Source: Halobacillus karajensis
GTDB taxonomy: Bacteria > Bacillota > Bacilli > Bacillales > Halobacillaceae
Assembly: GCF_900108515.1 (NCBI RefSeq)
Contig: NZ_FNWW01000001.1
Coordinates: 806,001 to 870,000 of the forward strand
Direction of reading: 5' to 3'
Length of the DNA: 64,000 bases
Position numbers and translations under genes: made by a program. Positions 9,317 to 18,011 of the stretch are shown in pieces. The notes under the pieces were generated by a model that did not search any database, was not told the origin of the DNA, and worked only from the letters and a program-made list of their open reading frames with translations. Numbering within the stretch: the stretch's first letter is position 1; every line of letters starts with the position of its first letter.

Positions 9317-10017
9317 CTTCTTTCCAAATCATTGAAACCCGACACATTCCCAGAAGAAGAAACGAGTCCATCCACTAACATGACATACCGATCCGCAAGC
9401 TCCGACACTTTATCCAATTGATGAGTTGTTAAAACTATGCTCCCTCCCCGTTCCCTTTTATGCTGTAATTCTTTTTCGAGAAATGCACCGGCGTAGACGT
9501 CCAAGCCCATAAAGGGCTCGTCTATAAAAAGAATAGGCACGTCGGGTAAAAGGGCACAAATCGTCTGAACTTTTTGTCTCATTCCTTTTGATAAAGCTTC
9601 TGGATACTCATCAAGTTTATCTGTCAGTTCGAAACCTTGAACATAATGATCCACCCGCTCCTTAAAAACCTCTTCAGGTATAGCATAACTTTGCTGAAAG
9701 AGTCTAAAGTGATGATAAACGGTCAGTTCATTAAATAACAGCGGTTCTTCTGGTATGTAGGTAAAGTTCAGCTTATACGTTCTGTACTGTTCATCTTGGT
9801 CATACCCCCTAATGGCGATGTTCCCGGAGACCTTTTCTCTGCTCCCAATTATTGTTTTCATTAAAGTTGATTTTCCGGCCCCATTATGTCCTACCAGAGC
9901 CATAATCTCCCCTCGGTAAACGTGAAAACTAACTTTAGACAAAATCCTTTTCTTTTGAATATCTACATCACATTTGTTTACATCCAATACTTCTTCCATC
10001 TCCTGCCACCTCCACAT
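9307..10017 (-). CDS. ABC transporter ATP-binding protein, EcsA/YthP-like
   Basis: 236-residue ATPase with Walker A GHNGAGKST, a degenerate signature LSKGMRQK in place of LSGGQ, Walker B LFIDEPFMGLD and H-loop TTHQLD. A degenerate signature of this kind is common in EcsA-type and other exporter ATPases. It is translationally coupled to the permease gene downstream. Cargo unknown; the single-ATPase plus single-permease arrangement without a binding protein points to export or a membrane-maintenance role. Confidence 0.82.
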   Translation of the reverse strand: MWRWQEMEEVLDVNKCDVDIQKKRILSKVSFHVYRGEIMALVGHNGAGKSTLMKTIIGSREKVSGNIAIRGYDQDEQYRTYKLNFTYIPEEPLLFNELTVYHHFRLFQQSYAIPEEVFKERVDHYVQGFELTDKLDEYPEALSKGMRQKVQTICALLPDVPILFIDEPFMGLDVYAGAFLEKELQHKRERGGSIVLTTHQLDKVSELADRYVMLVDGLVSSSGNVSGFNDLERRWT

Positions 10018-10148
10018 TATATACGTGGGAAAAACTTAAATCGTTTCAATCTTACTAAAAATCGTTGGAGCTTTATCACCGTCTAAGTCTCTTTCGCAGG
10101 ACACCTTAATCTAAAATAGACATCTGAGCAGTAAATAAACAAAATAAA

Positions 10149-10180
10149 ATAAGCCCTCTCCACTTATACGAGGGGCTTAT
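10149..10180 (-). terminator. Terminator after the parM-parR pair
   Basis: On the minus strand a stem of about ten base pairs (ATAAGCCCCTC/GAGGGCTTAT, one bulge) is followed by a T-rich tail, directly after the stop at 10183. Confidence 0.8.
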
Positions 10181-10182
10181 CA

Positions 10183-10770
10183 TTATCGATTCATTCTGGA
10201 CAGGAAGTCATCGAGCAAATCATCGTCGTCTTCTTCCTGCACCTCTTCTTCTGTTTGATTTTGAAGATCTACTTGAAGATTATCTAAATTCAAATCATCC
10301 AGATCATCATCGCCATCTACTTCTAAAGGAGTTTCAGGCATTACGGATTTATCCTTTTCAACAGGAGGGACAGGCTCTTCTTTCGCAGCCGCCTCTTCTT
10401 GGAGATAAAGAGCATCATCAATGTCATAAGCATTACTGTTCAAGGAAGCAAGTAACGCTGTAGCTCTTACAGGGTCCATCATAAGCTGATAAAGGATACT
10501 GCCAATAAGTGCCTCTGAGTGTTCATGCTTAATCCAATTACGCTGCTCTTTAGTAAGAGATTTTGGAAGCGGAATCGTTACCGTTTCCTTATCTTTGACA
10601 AGAGACTTATTTACCCCTTCAAGGACGAATTGTGCAATTTTACTCGAAAAGTTCCTTCGCTCTGTTTCTTTTAACTGGGATAGCTGTTTCAATAAATGAT
10701 CAGGTGTGTCCGAGGGGACCCGGAACGTGATTGACTGTCCCCTCTGCACACTTTTTCTAGATGAACTCAT
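10183..10770 (-). CDS. ParR-like DNA-binding adaptor of an actin-type partition system
   Basis: 195-residue protein lying 10 bases behind a ParM-like actin gene. The first 60 residues (ITFRVPSDTPDHLLKQL, then SSKIAQFVLEGV) look like a ribbon-helix-helix domain. The middle is a second small helical part, and the last 60 residues are very acidic and end in DDLLDDFLSRMNR. In known ParR proteins the N terminus binds centromere repeats and a C-terminal peptide contacts the filament end. Assignment rests on partner, order and this domain plan, not on recognised close sequence identity. AAGGTGA precedes the ATG. Confidence 0.65.
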   Translation of the reverse strand: MSSSRKSVQRGQSITFRVPSDTPDHLLKQLSQLKETERRNFSSKIAQFVLEGVNKSLVKDKETVTIPLPKSLTKEQRNWIKHEHSEALIGSILYQLMMDPVRATALLASLNSNAYDIDDALYLQEEAAAKEEPVPPVEKDKSVMPETPLEVDGDDDLDDLNLDNLQVDLQNQTEEEVQEEDDDDLLDDFLSRMNR

Positions 10771-10780
10771 CTAAATCACC

Positions 10781-11968
10781 TTACTTAGAAGATCCAGCTT
10801 TTTGCTCTACTTTTTTATTAGGTTTTTCATCTAACTTAGAGTTTTTCCTAATAAAGTCAGAAATTAACTTGTAATAAGCATTGGCCATCATCCAAATACT
10901 TTCATCCTCATCTTCAAAGAAATCGATATTAAAGCCATCCAGTTTATTGTTCAATGTCTTAATGTACTCTTTTAGGACAGCAGAACCGCCGCCTACGAAA
11001 TAGCAGATTTCTGATTGGGAGTTTTTCTGCCATACATTTCTTAAATAGCGGTACTGTTTTTTTGCAAGCTCCAGCAAAATGCGGTCGGTAATATCGTGAA
11101 CATTTGTACGGCTTCCTCGCACCATAATGTGGTGCCGGTCATTTTTACGAGTAATAATATCCACAACATCACGGCGGCTGTCCAGCTCTACACCATGCTT
11201 GGTAAGAATTTCATCACGGATCATTTCCAATGATTCTGAGACACCCAGGTTATACCCTTGGGCTTTATCATCATCAACGTTTCGGTTTCTGATGACTGCA
11301 ATATCTGTTGATAATCCACCAATGTCCTGAATCAGGATTTGTTTATCGACAAGTTCTTTATTAATAATATTCAAGTCATTATCCATAACCAGGTTCACAT
11401 AAGCCGCGAATCCTTCAGGATAAACCTTCACTTCATCAAATTTAATATTGACCTTCATTCCTTGATATTTCGGTGTTACTAAAAATTCAACCTGGTGTAC
11501 AGAACCAAGCAATTGAGAGCGGTAGCCTACATCCTTCCCTTCTTTCACTTCACGCAAAGGCAGACCTGTTCCTAAAGTATAGTTCGCTTCAATCACATTA
11601 TTTTTTGCAGATTGCGCATCTTTTCCAGTTACCGCATCCATCGCAATAGAAGCAAACAACATAATCAATGTTTGGTCTTCTTCTGATTTATAACTTCCTG
11701 GATCCAACTCCGTAGAATTCGTTGTTTTCGTTGCTAAGTTCCCTACACGATAAATAGCATTATTTTCATGCAAAGCAGGGGAATGCACTCGAATATGTAA
11801 ATTATCGAGTGGATCCTTATCATCTAAATCTTCTATGCCAATTACTGGGCGATCCTCAAGGTCTCTAGCGACCACATTTGGAATATACAAAGAAGATTCC
11901 AATTTCCCAAAGTTTGCCTTCACAGCATCGTTCCCTACATCTACAGCTGCAATTCTTAATTTCGTCAT
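10781..11968 (-). CDS. ParM/StbA-family actin-like ATPase
   Basis: 395-residue actin-fold protein. Phosphate-1 motif is AAVDVGNDAVKANFG near residue 6, phosphate-2 is DIGGLSTDIAVI near 215, and the adenosine motif is CYFVGGGSAVLKEY near 320. It resembles the ParM/StbA/Alp7A class that pushes or aligns plasmid copies during segregation, rather than MreB or FtsA. The last 25 residues are a charged tail. It is the first gene of a two-gene unit with its own promoter and a repeat-rich upstream region. The neighbours are all chromosomal-type genes, so the cassette is either chromosomal or left by an integrated plasmid. Confidence 0.8.
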   Translation of the reverse strand: MTKLRIAAVDVGNDAVKANFGKLESSLYIPNVVARDLEDRPVIGIEDLDDKDPLDNLHIRVHSPALHENNAIYRVGNLATKTTNSTELDPGSYKSEEDQTLIMLFASIAMDAVTGKDAQSAKNNVIEANYTLGTGLPLREVKEGKDVGYRSQLLGSVHQVEFLVTPKYQGMKVNIKFDEVKVYPEGFAAYVNLVMDNDLNIINKELVDKQILIQDIGGLSTDIAVIRNRNVDDDKAQGYNLGVSESLEMIRDEILTKHGVELDSRRDVVDIITRKNDRHHIMVRGSRTNVHDITDRILLELAKKQYRYLRNVWQKNSQSEICYFVGGGSAVLKEYIKTLNNKLDGFNIDFFEDEDESIWMMANAYYKLISDFIRKNSKLDEKPNKKVEQKAGSSK

Positions 11969-12017
11969 TCAACAGCTCTCCTTTTCGTTTTGCTAGTTTT
12001 GACCTCACCTTAGTTTA

Positions 12018-12046
12018 AATCTATTAAACAACCAGAGAATAGTCAA
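12018..12046 (-). promoter_or_regulatory. Sigma-A-type promoter of the parM-parR unit
   Basis: On the minus strand TTGACT (12046-12041) and TAGATT (12023-12018) are 17 bases apart, about 50 bases before the parM start. Confidence 0.6.
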
Positions 12047-12245
12047 TGCGCCTTTTTTCGTATTCATAATTGTACACTTGCAAACATATATGATTACATG
12101 CACACAATCAAGAACACACCTCTACATATCAGCATGTATACGTTTTTGAACACAAGAATACGTATTTGAAAACACAAAGAAAACTTTTTTGCATACAAGT
12201 AAACACAATTGTGTGCATGTAATCAAAAATGCATACAAAGAAGGA
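12030..12245. repeat. Candidate centromere (parC-like) repeat region
   Basis: Contains a perfect 18-bp inverted repeat (12091-12108, ATTACATGCACACAAT core, against 12208-12225) about 100 bases apart. Between the arms lie two imperfect 20-bp direct repeats at 12138-12157 and 12158-12180, both ATACGTnTTTGAA followed by ACACAA. Further AACACA and GCATACAA motifs occur near 12112, 12190 and 12231. ParM-type systems place their centromere repeats directly upstream of parM, as here. Confidence 0.6.
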
Positions 12246-12430
12246 CGTGACAAAATCTTACACAAAATGTCGGACTAAGTATTTAAATTATTTTCTAATT
12301 GACGGACTTAGCTGGTCAGTCGCCTTGACCAAGTGAAAACTATGCCATTATAAATGGAGGTCTTTCAGAATGAAAGGATTTAAGAGGTAGAAAGAGAAAG
12401 AGGATTATAATAGGTCCTAATCCATTCCAT
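12246..12430. other. Intergenic stretch between the repeat region and the subtilisin gene
   Basis: No gene or clear site seen apart from the terminator that follows. Confidence 0.4.
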
Positions 12431-12460
12431 AAAAAAACTTGGAGAGCTATCTCCCCAAGT
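12431..12460 (-). terminator. Terminator after the intracellular subtilisin gene
   Basis: On the minus strand ACTTGGGGAG pairs with CTCTCCAAGT (one mismatch) and runs into seven Ts. Confidence 0.85.
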
Positions 12461-12478
12461 AAATGAAAATCTATTTAT

Positions 12479-13438
12479 TTAAATCGGTGTTCTGAATAAG
12501 CCTTCTAATTTCTTTGTAAGAGCTAAGGTCATAAGCCCATTCCCTTCAGCCACTTTAGGATGCCCTAAGGGGGTGGTACGTTTAACTAGTTGCGAAAAGA
12601 TCTCAGCTTCTGACATTTGTCTTTGAAACTGCTCTTCTACTAATTGAATGATAAGAGCAAGTCCACCCGATACATGGGGGGTAGCCATGGAGGTACCTGA
12701 TAATCGAGCGTATTTCCCTTCAAGATAGGTGGAAAGGACTTGAACACCCGGGGCAACGAGATCAATTTGATCATTCGTATTTGTAAAATCGGTCAGGCTT
12801 CTCTCTTCATTAATGGCTCCCACTTGAATAACTTCATTGTAAGCGCCTGGATAGGAGTATTCCATCGTATCTTCACGTCCATCCCCTTCATTTCCTGCTG
12901 CACATACGACTGAAATACCTGCATCAATTGCTTTTAATATGGAGTTTTTAAGCTCTGAATTGTCGTCAGGTCCACCAAGAGACAATGAAATTACTCTTAC
13001 TCTTTCATTATTCTCCCCTCTCCATTGGACCGCATAGTTTAAAGCGTCAATAATCCATCCGTATTGGCCACTTCCCTCTTCTGAAAGGACCTTTAAGATA
13101 AGAAGTTTTGCTTTAGGAGCAACACCTACAACTCCCTCACCGTCTTCAATAGCCGCAATCGTTCCGGCCACATGAGTTCCATGACCATTGTTATCATTAT
13201 AGTTCTCTGTGTCCCCATTATAATCGTCCGTAAAGTTCCTACCTCCAATGATTTGGCCTTTTAAATCCGGGTGATCTACTTGGCAGCCAGTATCAATCAC
13301 AGCCACTATACTGCCTTCACCTTGATTGGTTTCATCCCATAAGCTTTCAGCCTCCACCATCTGGATTCCTTTAGGAACCTCATTTGTCGTGTCCAGGATG
13401 GCATCCATTCTAAAGGGAATCAGCTTCATTTCGCTCAT
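12479..13438 (-). CDS. ispA: Intracellular serine protease (subtilisin family S8)
   Basis: Cytoplasmic subtilisin that degrades native proteins in stationary phase. With the start at 13438 the protein has 319 residues and the triad falls at Asp49 (VIDTG), His86 (HGTHVAGT) and Ser250 (GTSMATPH), the same numbers as in Bacillus intracellular subtilisins. There is no signal peptide. The short N-terminal LIPF...EVPKGIQ segment matches the inhibitory pro-peptide that blocks the active site in this family. An upstream in-frame ATG (13483) exists, but AAGGAGG stands right before 13438. Single gene with its own terminator. Confidence 0.93.
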   Translation of the reverse strand: MSEMKLIPFRMDAILDTTNEVPKGIQMVEAESLWDETNQGEGSIVAVIDTGCQVDHPDLKGQIIGGRNFTDDYNGDTENYNDNNGHGTHVAGTIAAIEDGEGVVGVAPKAKLLILKVLSEEGSGQYGWIIDALNYAVQWRGENNERVRVISLSLGGPDDNSELKNSILKAIDAGISVVCAAGNEGDGREDTMEYSYPGAYNEVIQVGAINEERSLTDFTNTNDQIDLVAPGVQVLSTYLEGKYARLSGTSMATPHVSGGLALIIQLVEEQFQRQMSEAEIFSQLVKRTTPLGHPKVAEGNGLMTLALTKKLEGLFRTPI

Positions 13439-13483
13439 ACTTTTCCTCCTTATAATGAGAATACGGGATTGAGGACTGGTCAT

Positions 13484-13974
13484 GAAGGATATCTATCTCA
13501 ATTATAACACCCTTCTTTTCTATTTTTCTCAAGTTTAGTAAAAATAAGAACTTATGTGTGGGTAGACATTCCTAAAAGACCTTCCCCCATTGACTATTAA
13601 CCCTCTATCACCAACCCAACGCCAAGTGATCTTGTTGTGTAGACTAACTATCAACTTCATAAAAGGTTTAAGCTTCTATAAGGTTACGCACATGTGGATA
13701 ATGACTCCGAGTAAGTTATCAATGCTTGTTTTCCACAATCTATACACAACTTTGGCCTTGGCCTTCTAATCTATTCAGTAGCTCACATACATTGATTGTA
13801 TACTCATCGCCCCGGCGCGTACCCTACCTGGTAAGACAGAGCCTCTGAGAGGTTCATAAGAGCTGAAAATGACAACCGTATGACTAAATCACGAGGGATA
13901 GAAGTTTATTTACCTTGCAACATTATAAAGCGTCTCTGATCATTGAACTTTAAAGTTTTTTAAACAATAAAATA
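13484..13974. other. Long intergenic region with DnaA-box-like motifs
   Basis: No open reading frame worth calling. TGTGGATAA (13693-13701) is a perfect DnaA box on the minus strand; TTTTCCACA (13729-13737) and CTATACACA (13740-13748) each differ from TTATNCACA by one base. Three such motifs within 56 bases may be chance in AT-rich DNA. A short hairpin (GAGCCTCTGAGAGGTTC) lies near 13850. Promoter of the subtilisin gene should lie at the low-coordinate-distal end near 13500. Confidence 0.35.
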
Positions 13975-14009
13975 ACCGGGAATAAAATCTTTATGATTTC
14001 ATTCCCGGT
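13975..14009 (-). terminator. Terminator after the M23 hydrolase gene
   Basis: ACCGGGAAT/ATTCCCGGT stem with a second inner pairing (AAATC/GATTT) and a T-rich tail on the minus strand. Confidence 0.8.
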
Positions 14010-14024
14010 CTATCTATTAATCGT

Positions 14025-15359
14025 TTAGGGTAAATATTTACGTGGGTTTACAGAGTTAGAACGACTTCCATTCCAGCTTCCTTCGTGAATCTCGAAGTGT
14101 AAATGCTGTCCAGTAGAAGCACCAGTGCTTCCCATGTTACCAAGGAACTGACCTCTAGAAACGGACTGTCCTGCTGAAACCGCTGGTGTACTTCTCATAT
14201 GTGCATAAACAGTCGTAAACGTTTGACCATTCATGCGGTGGGAGATCATAACCACATTACCGTAGCTTGATGAGTAATTGGCACGAATAACCGTTCCGTC
14301 TGCTGCAGCGCTAATCGGAATCGTCCCACCACCGGCTAAATCAATCCCTGAGTGTAGTTTAGGTTCACCCGTTATAGGGTGAATTCTATTACGATCAAAT
14401 TCTGAAGTAACCGCTGCATTTGCCGGCCAGCTAAATAGTGCTCCACTATTTGAAGAGGTGGATTTGCTGGATGAGCTTGAGCTAGAATGGGAGCTGGAAC
14501 TGTTAGTGCTTGCTGTAGAGGCACTGGCTTTCTTTTCAGCAGCCGCTTTTTCTGCAGCTCTCTTTCTTGCTTCCTCTGCCTCTTTACGCTTACGTTCTTT
14601 TTCGCGTTCAATTTCTTTCTGGATCGCCGCTTCTTGTGCAGATAGTGTTTCCTGCTCCTCTTCCATACTCATTACATGGTTATGAGCGACTTCTTCATCT
14701 TTTTCAAGTTTTTCCATTAAAGCATTTTTCTCTTGTTTTTTCTGATCTAATTCTTGTTTCAATGTTTCAAGTTCTTGTAGTTTCTCTTCAAGAGAAGCTA
14801 ATTCTTCTTCAACTTGGGCTTTCTTTTTCTCTACTTCTTCTTTATCCGCTTTATGCTGTTCAAGAATCTCTTTATCCTGCGAAGCAATGGTATTTAGACT
14901 CATGACTCGTTCTAAGAAGTTTCCGAAACTCTCAGCCCCCATCAAGACATCTAGATAGTCCACTGCTCCACCTGTTTGATACATCGATTTAACACGATCT
15001 TTCAGCAATTCATCACGTTCAGCAATTCGTTCCTCAAGTTCAGCAATCTCTGCTTTTAACTGTTCTATATTTTCTTTCGTTTGAGCGATTTCGTTCTCTT
15101 TAGTTTCAATCTTCTCTTTCGCTTCCATGACCTGCTTGTCCAGGCTAGCAATTTCTTCGTTCACTTTTTCTTGTTCTTTCTTAAGCTTTTCAATTTCTTC
15201 CTGTTTTTCTTTTTTTTCTTTCTCAATTTCCGATTGTTTCGAGCGGTTTTTCTCTAATTTCTCCTGGTTTGTTTCCGCATTAACTGTATTCGAATACAGT
15301 GGAAAACCAGAGAAAACAAGGCTGACGATCAGAGCGGCAACTAAAATTTTCAACTTCAA
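14025..15359 (-). CDS. Coiled-coil M23 murein hydrolase (EnvC/PcsB-like)
   Basis: Secreted peptidoglycan endopeptidase or hydrolase activator. A signal peptide covers about residues 1-29 (ends TVNAE), a very long coiled coil rich in Glu/Lys covers about 30-260, a Ser-rich linker follows, and the M23 domain fills the last 120 residues. Zinc ligands are in HSGIDLAGG and HLHFEIH. The start is a TTG at 15359 with GGAGG seven bases upstream. ftsX lies upstream on the same strand. In other Firmicutes FtsEX transmits ATP hydrolysis to coiled-coil hydrolases of just this type, so this protein is the likely partner of the FtsX here. Confidence 0.88.
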   Translation of the reverse strand: MKLKILVAALIVSLVFSGFPLYSNTVNAETNQEKLEKNRSKQSEIEKEKKEKQEEIEKLKKEQEKVNEEIASLDKQVMEAKEKIETKENEIAQTKENIEQLKAEIAELEERIAERDELLKDRVKSMYQTGGAVDYLDVLMGAESFGNFLERVMSLNTIASQDKEILEQHKADKEEVEKKKAQVEEELASLEEKLQELETLKQELDQKKQEKNALMEKLEKDEEVAHNHVMSMEEEQETLSAQEAAIQKEIEREKERKRKEAEEARKRAAEKAAAEKKASASTASTNSSSSHSSSSSSSKSTSSNSGALFSWPANAAVTSEFDRNRIHPITGEPKLHSGIDLAGGGTIPISAAADGTVIRANYSSSYGNVVMISHRMNGQTFTTVYAHMRSTPAVSAGQSVSRGQFLGNMGSTGASTGQHLHFEIHEGSWNGSRSNSVNPRKYLP

Positions 15360-15413
15360 CTTTCTTCCTCCCCCGAATCCTTACCTGATTTATTTTCTAT
15401 TAGTTTGATAGAT

Positions 15414-16307
15414 TTAAACTTTAAGATATTTACGAATGGATGTGAAGCTCCCCCACAGTCCAATGACCACACCCATAATCATTAAGAGTGCTGAAACCTT
15501 CCACACAAACGGGTAGACAGGCAATAATTCAATGAACAGCGTAGGATATTTAGTATTGATTTCTGTATAAACGTAGTCATAGCCGAAAATGACAACTGCA
15601 ATCGGAAGAAGTGAACCAAGAACTCCGATCAAAATCCCTTCAAAAAGGAATGGCCAGCGGATAAACCAGTTCGTAGCCCCAACCATTTTCATGATCTCTA
15701 TTTCTCTTTTACGTGCTACAATTGTAATTCTAATTGTATTAGCAATGAGGAACATGGCTGTAAATAGTAATCCGGCTATAATCGCTAATCCGACATTACG
15801 AGCAACATCCATAACATTAAACAGGCGCTCTACAGTCTCTTTTGCATATTCGACTTTTTCTACACCATTGAAATCCTCAATGGTTTGGGCCACCTTTATC
15901 GTATCTTCAGGCTGGTCTGTTTGGACAATGAATACATCGTTCAACGGATTTTCATCCTTCAATGAGGCAAAAACTTCTCCATCGTCTCCCAGGCTCTCAA
16001 TTAATTGCTCAAGGCCCTCTTCTTTCGATTGGAATTCTACAGAGGACACGTCAGATATTCCTTCTATTTCTTCTTTTAATTGATCCCGACTATTATCCTC
16101 TGCCGTTCGATCAATAAACACGCGTACTTCAACATCTTCTTCTATCTGTGAACCGATATCATTCAAATTCAAAAGCAATGTGGCAAAAACACCGACTAAT
16201 AATAACGTTACTGTCACAGCTGATATGGAAGCTATGGACATCCAACGGTTTCTAGCCAGACTTTTAACGCCTTCCTTACCATGGCGACCAAATGTCTTAA
16301 ACTTCAT
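15414..16307 (-). CDS. ftsX: Cell-division protein FtsX, without adjacent ftsE
   Basis: Permease-like subunit of FtsEX, which controls wall hydrolases at division or elongation sites. Features are SLARNRWMSIASISAVTVTLLLVG at the first membrane segment, an extracellular domain around 45-165, and three C-terminal membrane segments with IVARKREIEIMKMVGATNWFI between the second and third. The ATG at 16307 (297 residues) matches the family start and follows GGGGTGA; an in-frame ATG at 16337 is less likely. Normally ftsE overlaps the ftsX start, but no ATPase gene is found in the 600 bases upstream. A 37-codon open stretch in another frame ends within the first codons of ftsX and does not resemble FtsE. 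Confidence 0.92.
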   Translation of the reverse strand: MKFKTFGRHGKEGVKSLARNRWMSIASISAVTVTLLLVGVFATLLLNLNDIGSQIEEDVEVRVFIDRTAEDNSRDQLKEEIEGISDVSSVEFQSKEEGLEQLIESLGDDGEVFASLKDENPLNDVFIVQTDQPEDTIKVAQTIEDFNGVEKVEYAKETVERLFNVMDVARNVGLAIIAGLLFTAMFLIANTIRITIVARKREIEIMKMVGATNWFIRWPFLFEGILIGVLGSLLPIAVVIFGYDYVYTEINTKYPTLFIELLPVYPFVWKVSALLMIMGVVIGLWGSFTSIRKYLKV

Positions 16308-16871
16308 GATGCTGGTCACCCCAATTTTCCCGTTCAATATTTATATCGTTTCGAACGGTTTCCCTCAAATCATAAGATGCTTGGCTGCGGTGATGCCGAT
16401 CAAACAATTTATATCACTTCCTACTAAACTCTCATTTTTGTATCTCTGTGTTGTCAATTATATGTAGATTCAGTCGTCTGCTTCATTTACCCTAACCATT
16501 ATATCAAAGATATTCGCTAAATAAAGACAAATTATTATTACATTTATGTTTCATAATATAACAAACTCCACAAATTATTGCGTTTCCGGTGGACAAGATA
16601 CGAGAAGATCCCCCTCTAAACCAGTCTTTAAGTCATGGGTTTTATAGACTATAAATGTTCCTTAGATACTTTTGAAAAGAGCCAAGTTCTGTGTTTGATG
16701 CTCTATTAATTCAAAAAAAGGCATTCCATGAACACCTGTACGCTTTCCCTATAAAAAATGGGAGATCATATAAATCATTTAAAAACCTAATGACAAAACC
16801 AAATTTCATCGCTGTCTTTCAAGCCCCTACCTAACCACTAAAACCGCCTATTCATTGACGAAAAAAGAAAG
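16308..16871. other. Intergenic region where ftsE would be expected
   Basis: No gene seen. The stretch is AT-rich with stops in all frames. A TTGACA on the minus strand (16457-16452) could be a -35 element for ftsX, but no good -10 follows at 16-18 bases. Confidence 0.4.
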
Positions 16872-16903
16872 CAAAAAAATAGACAATCCCGATGGAATTG
16901 TCT
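16872..16903 (-). terminator. Terminator after the 93-codon hypothetical gene
   Basis: AGACAAT/ATTGTCT stem with a nine-base loop, followed on the minus strand by a run of seven Ts. Confidence 0.75.
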
Positions 16904-16910
16904 TTCTCTC

Positions 16911-17192
16911 TCAATATATCCTTTTCTTCAAAGATTCCAACTCTCGTTTTAACCGGTAATTTTCCTCCCGTATGGAATCAAGACTTTCCGGTTTCCCTTT
17001 AGATGGATGTAAACAGACTTCATACCATGACTTCCTATAGGCGTCATGGACTTCACTTGTCCTTCTGATTACAGCTGAAGGGAAGTGGGTCTTCAAATGG
17101 GTGAGCTCTTTTTCTGAAAGCCTTAATTCTCTGAACGAAATTCCCTCTCTGAAGGAATCTGACAAAAACTGTTCAAATTCATTTTTCGTCAC
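16911..17192 (-). CDS. Hypothetical protein with C-terminal coiled coil
   Basis: About 93 residues, polar, with a C-terminal heptad-like helix (ENYRLKRELESLKKRIY) and no signal peptide or membrane segment. I do not recognise the family. Two GTG starts are possible; the one at 17192 has GAGGGGTG six bases upstream and is preferred over 17201. It lies 61 bases behind the racemase gene on the same strand and could belong to that transcript, then ends in a terminator. The middle (FPSAVIRRTSEVHDAYRKSW) is basic, so nucleic-acid binding is conceivable. Confidence 0.55.
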   Translation of the reverse strand: MTKNEFEQFLSDSFREGISFRELRLSEKELTHLKTHFPSAVIRRTSEVHDAYRKSWYEVCLHPSKGKPESLDSIREENYRLKRELESLKKRIY

Positions 17193-17253
17193 ATGAAGCA
17201 CCCCTCTTGAAGAAATTATTCTACGTTACAAATATAAGAGGGATGGGTGCTTT

Positions 17254-17964
17254 TCATGACTTTTGATAGACAGTTTCTTTCACAACAACGTTCGCAATGA
17301 CTTCCATCGGGTCAATCAATGGAACAGGAAGGTGATATGGCTTCAATACAAGCCCAATCTCTGTACAGCCGGATATGATAAGCTCCGCCCCATTGTCTAA
17401 TAACTCCTGTGAAGCATCTTTTAGAAGTTGAAGTGGTTCTCCGTCCGTGTTGCCACTTTTAATTCCATTTTCACCGTAAATTGCACGCATAACCTTTTCA
17501 TTTTGCGTATAAGGTGTTGGGTTAATAACTTCCAAATGATCGAAATACTTTTGGAATAGTCCTGTTTCTAATGTACCGGTTGTAGCAAGAACCCCAATTC
17601 TTTTAACATTCGGATAATAATCCTGAATAAATTTTTTCAATTCAAGAAATGCATTTAGCAATGGAAAGGAAACAGATTTTTGCACCTCTTCAATGAAGTA
17701 GTGAGCAGTCATACAGGGAATACAAGCGACATCCACTTGAAGTTTCTCCAGGTTTTTGGCTGTATGAATCATTTCAGGAACAGGGTTTTCCCCTCTTCCC
17801 GAAATAGCTTCAGTTCGGTCAGGAATCTTCGCATTGCTATCTATGATGACTCTGTAGTGTTCTTGATCTTTGCCTGCATTCGTCGCACGTATTATTTTTA
17901 AATAACATTCGGCTGTTGCTTCAGGCCCCATCCCCCCGAGTATGCCGATTATTTTATCATTCAC
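17254..17964 (-). CDS. Aspartate/glutamate racemase family protein
   Basis: Cofactor-independent racemase interconverting L- and D-aspartate (or glutamate). Starts with the family signature GILGGMGPEAT. The two catalytic cysteines are Cys84 (IPCMTAH) and Cys200 (ISGCTEIGL). The GTG at 17964 has TAGGAGG seven bases upstream and gives 236 residues, normal for the family; an ATG at 18006 is in frame but poorly placed. It is the last of three genes with a Mur ligase and an ATP-grasp ligase. With that company D-aspartate for cell-wall bridges is the likely product, which is inference. Confidence 0.85.
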   Translation of the reverse strand: MNDKIIGILGGMGPEATAECYLKIIRATNAGKDQEHYRVIIDSNAKIPDRTEAISGRGENPVPEMIHTAKNLEKLQVDVACIPCMTAHYFIEEVQKSVSFPLLNAFLELKKFIQDYYPNVKRIGVLATTGTLETGLFQKYFDHLEVINPTPYTQNEKVMRAIYGENGIKSGNTDGEPLQLLKDASQELLDNGAELIISGCTEIGLVLKPYHLPVPLIDPMEVIANVVVKETVYQKS

Positions 17965-18011
17965 TGTTTTGCCTCCTAACAAACGACCGGAACCTTGCTG
18001 TGACAATGGAA

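Noticed and set aside
12030-12245. CRISPR array
   Set aside because: The repeats are imperfect, adjacent and without spacers of regular length; no cas genes are present.
14458-14905. Plus-strand open frames opposite the M23 hydrolase
   Set aside because: They are mirror frames of the Glu/Lys-rich coiled coil, with Leu/Ser/Phe-rich composition and no ribosome sites.
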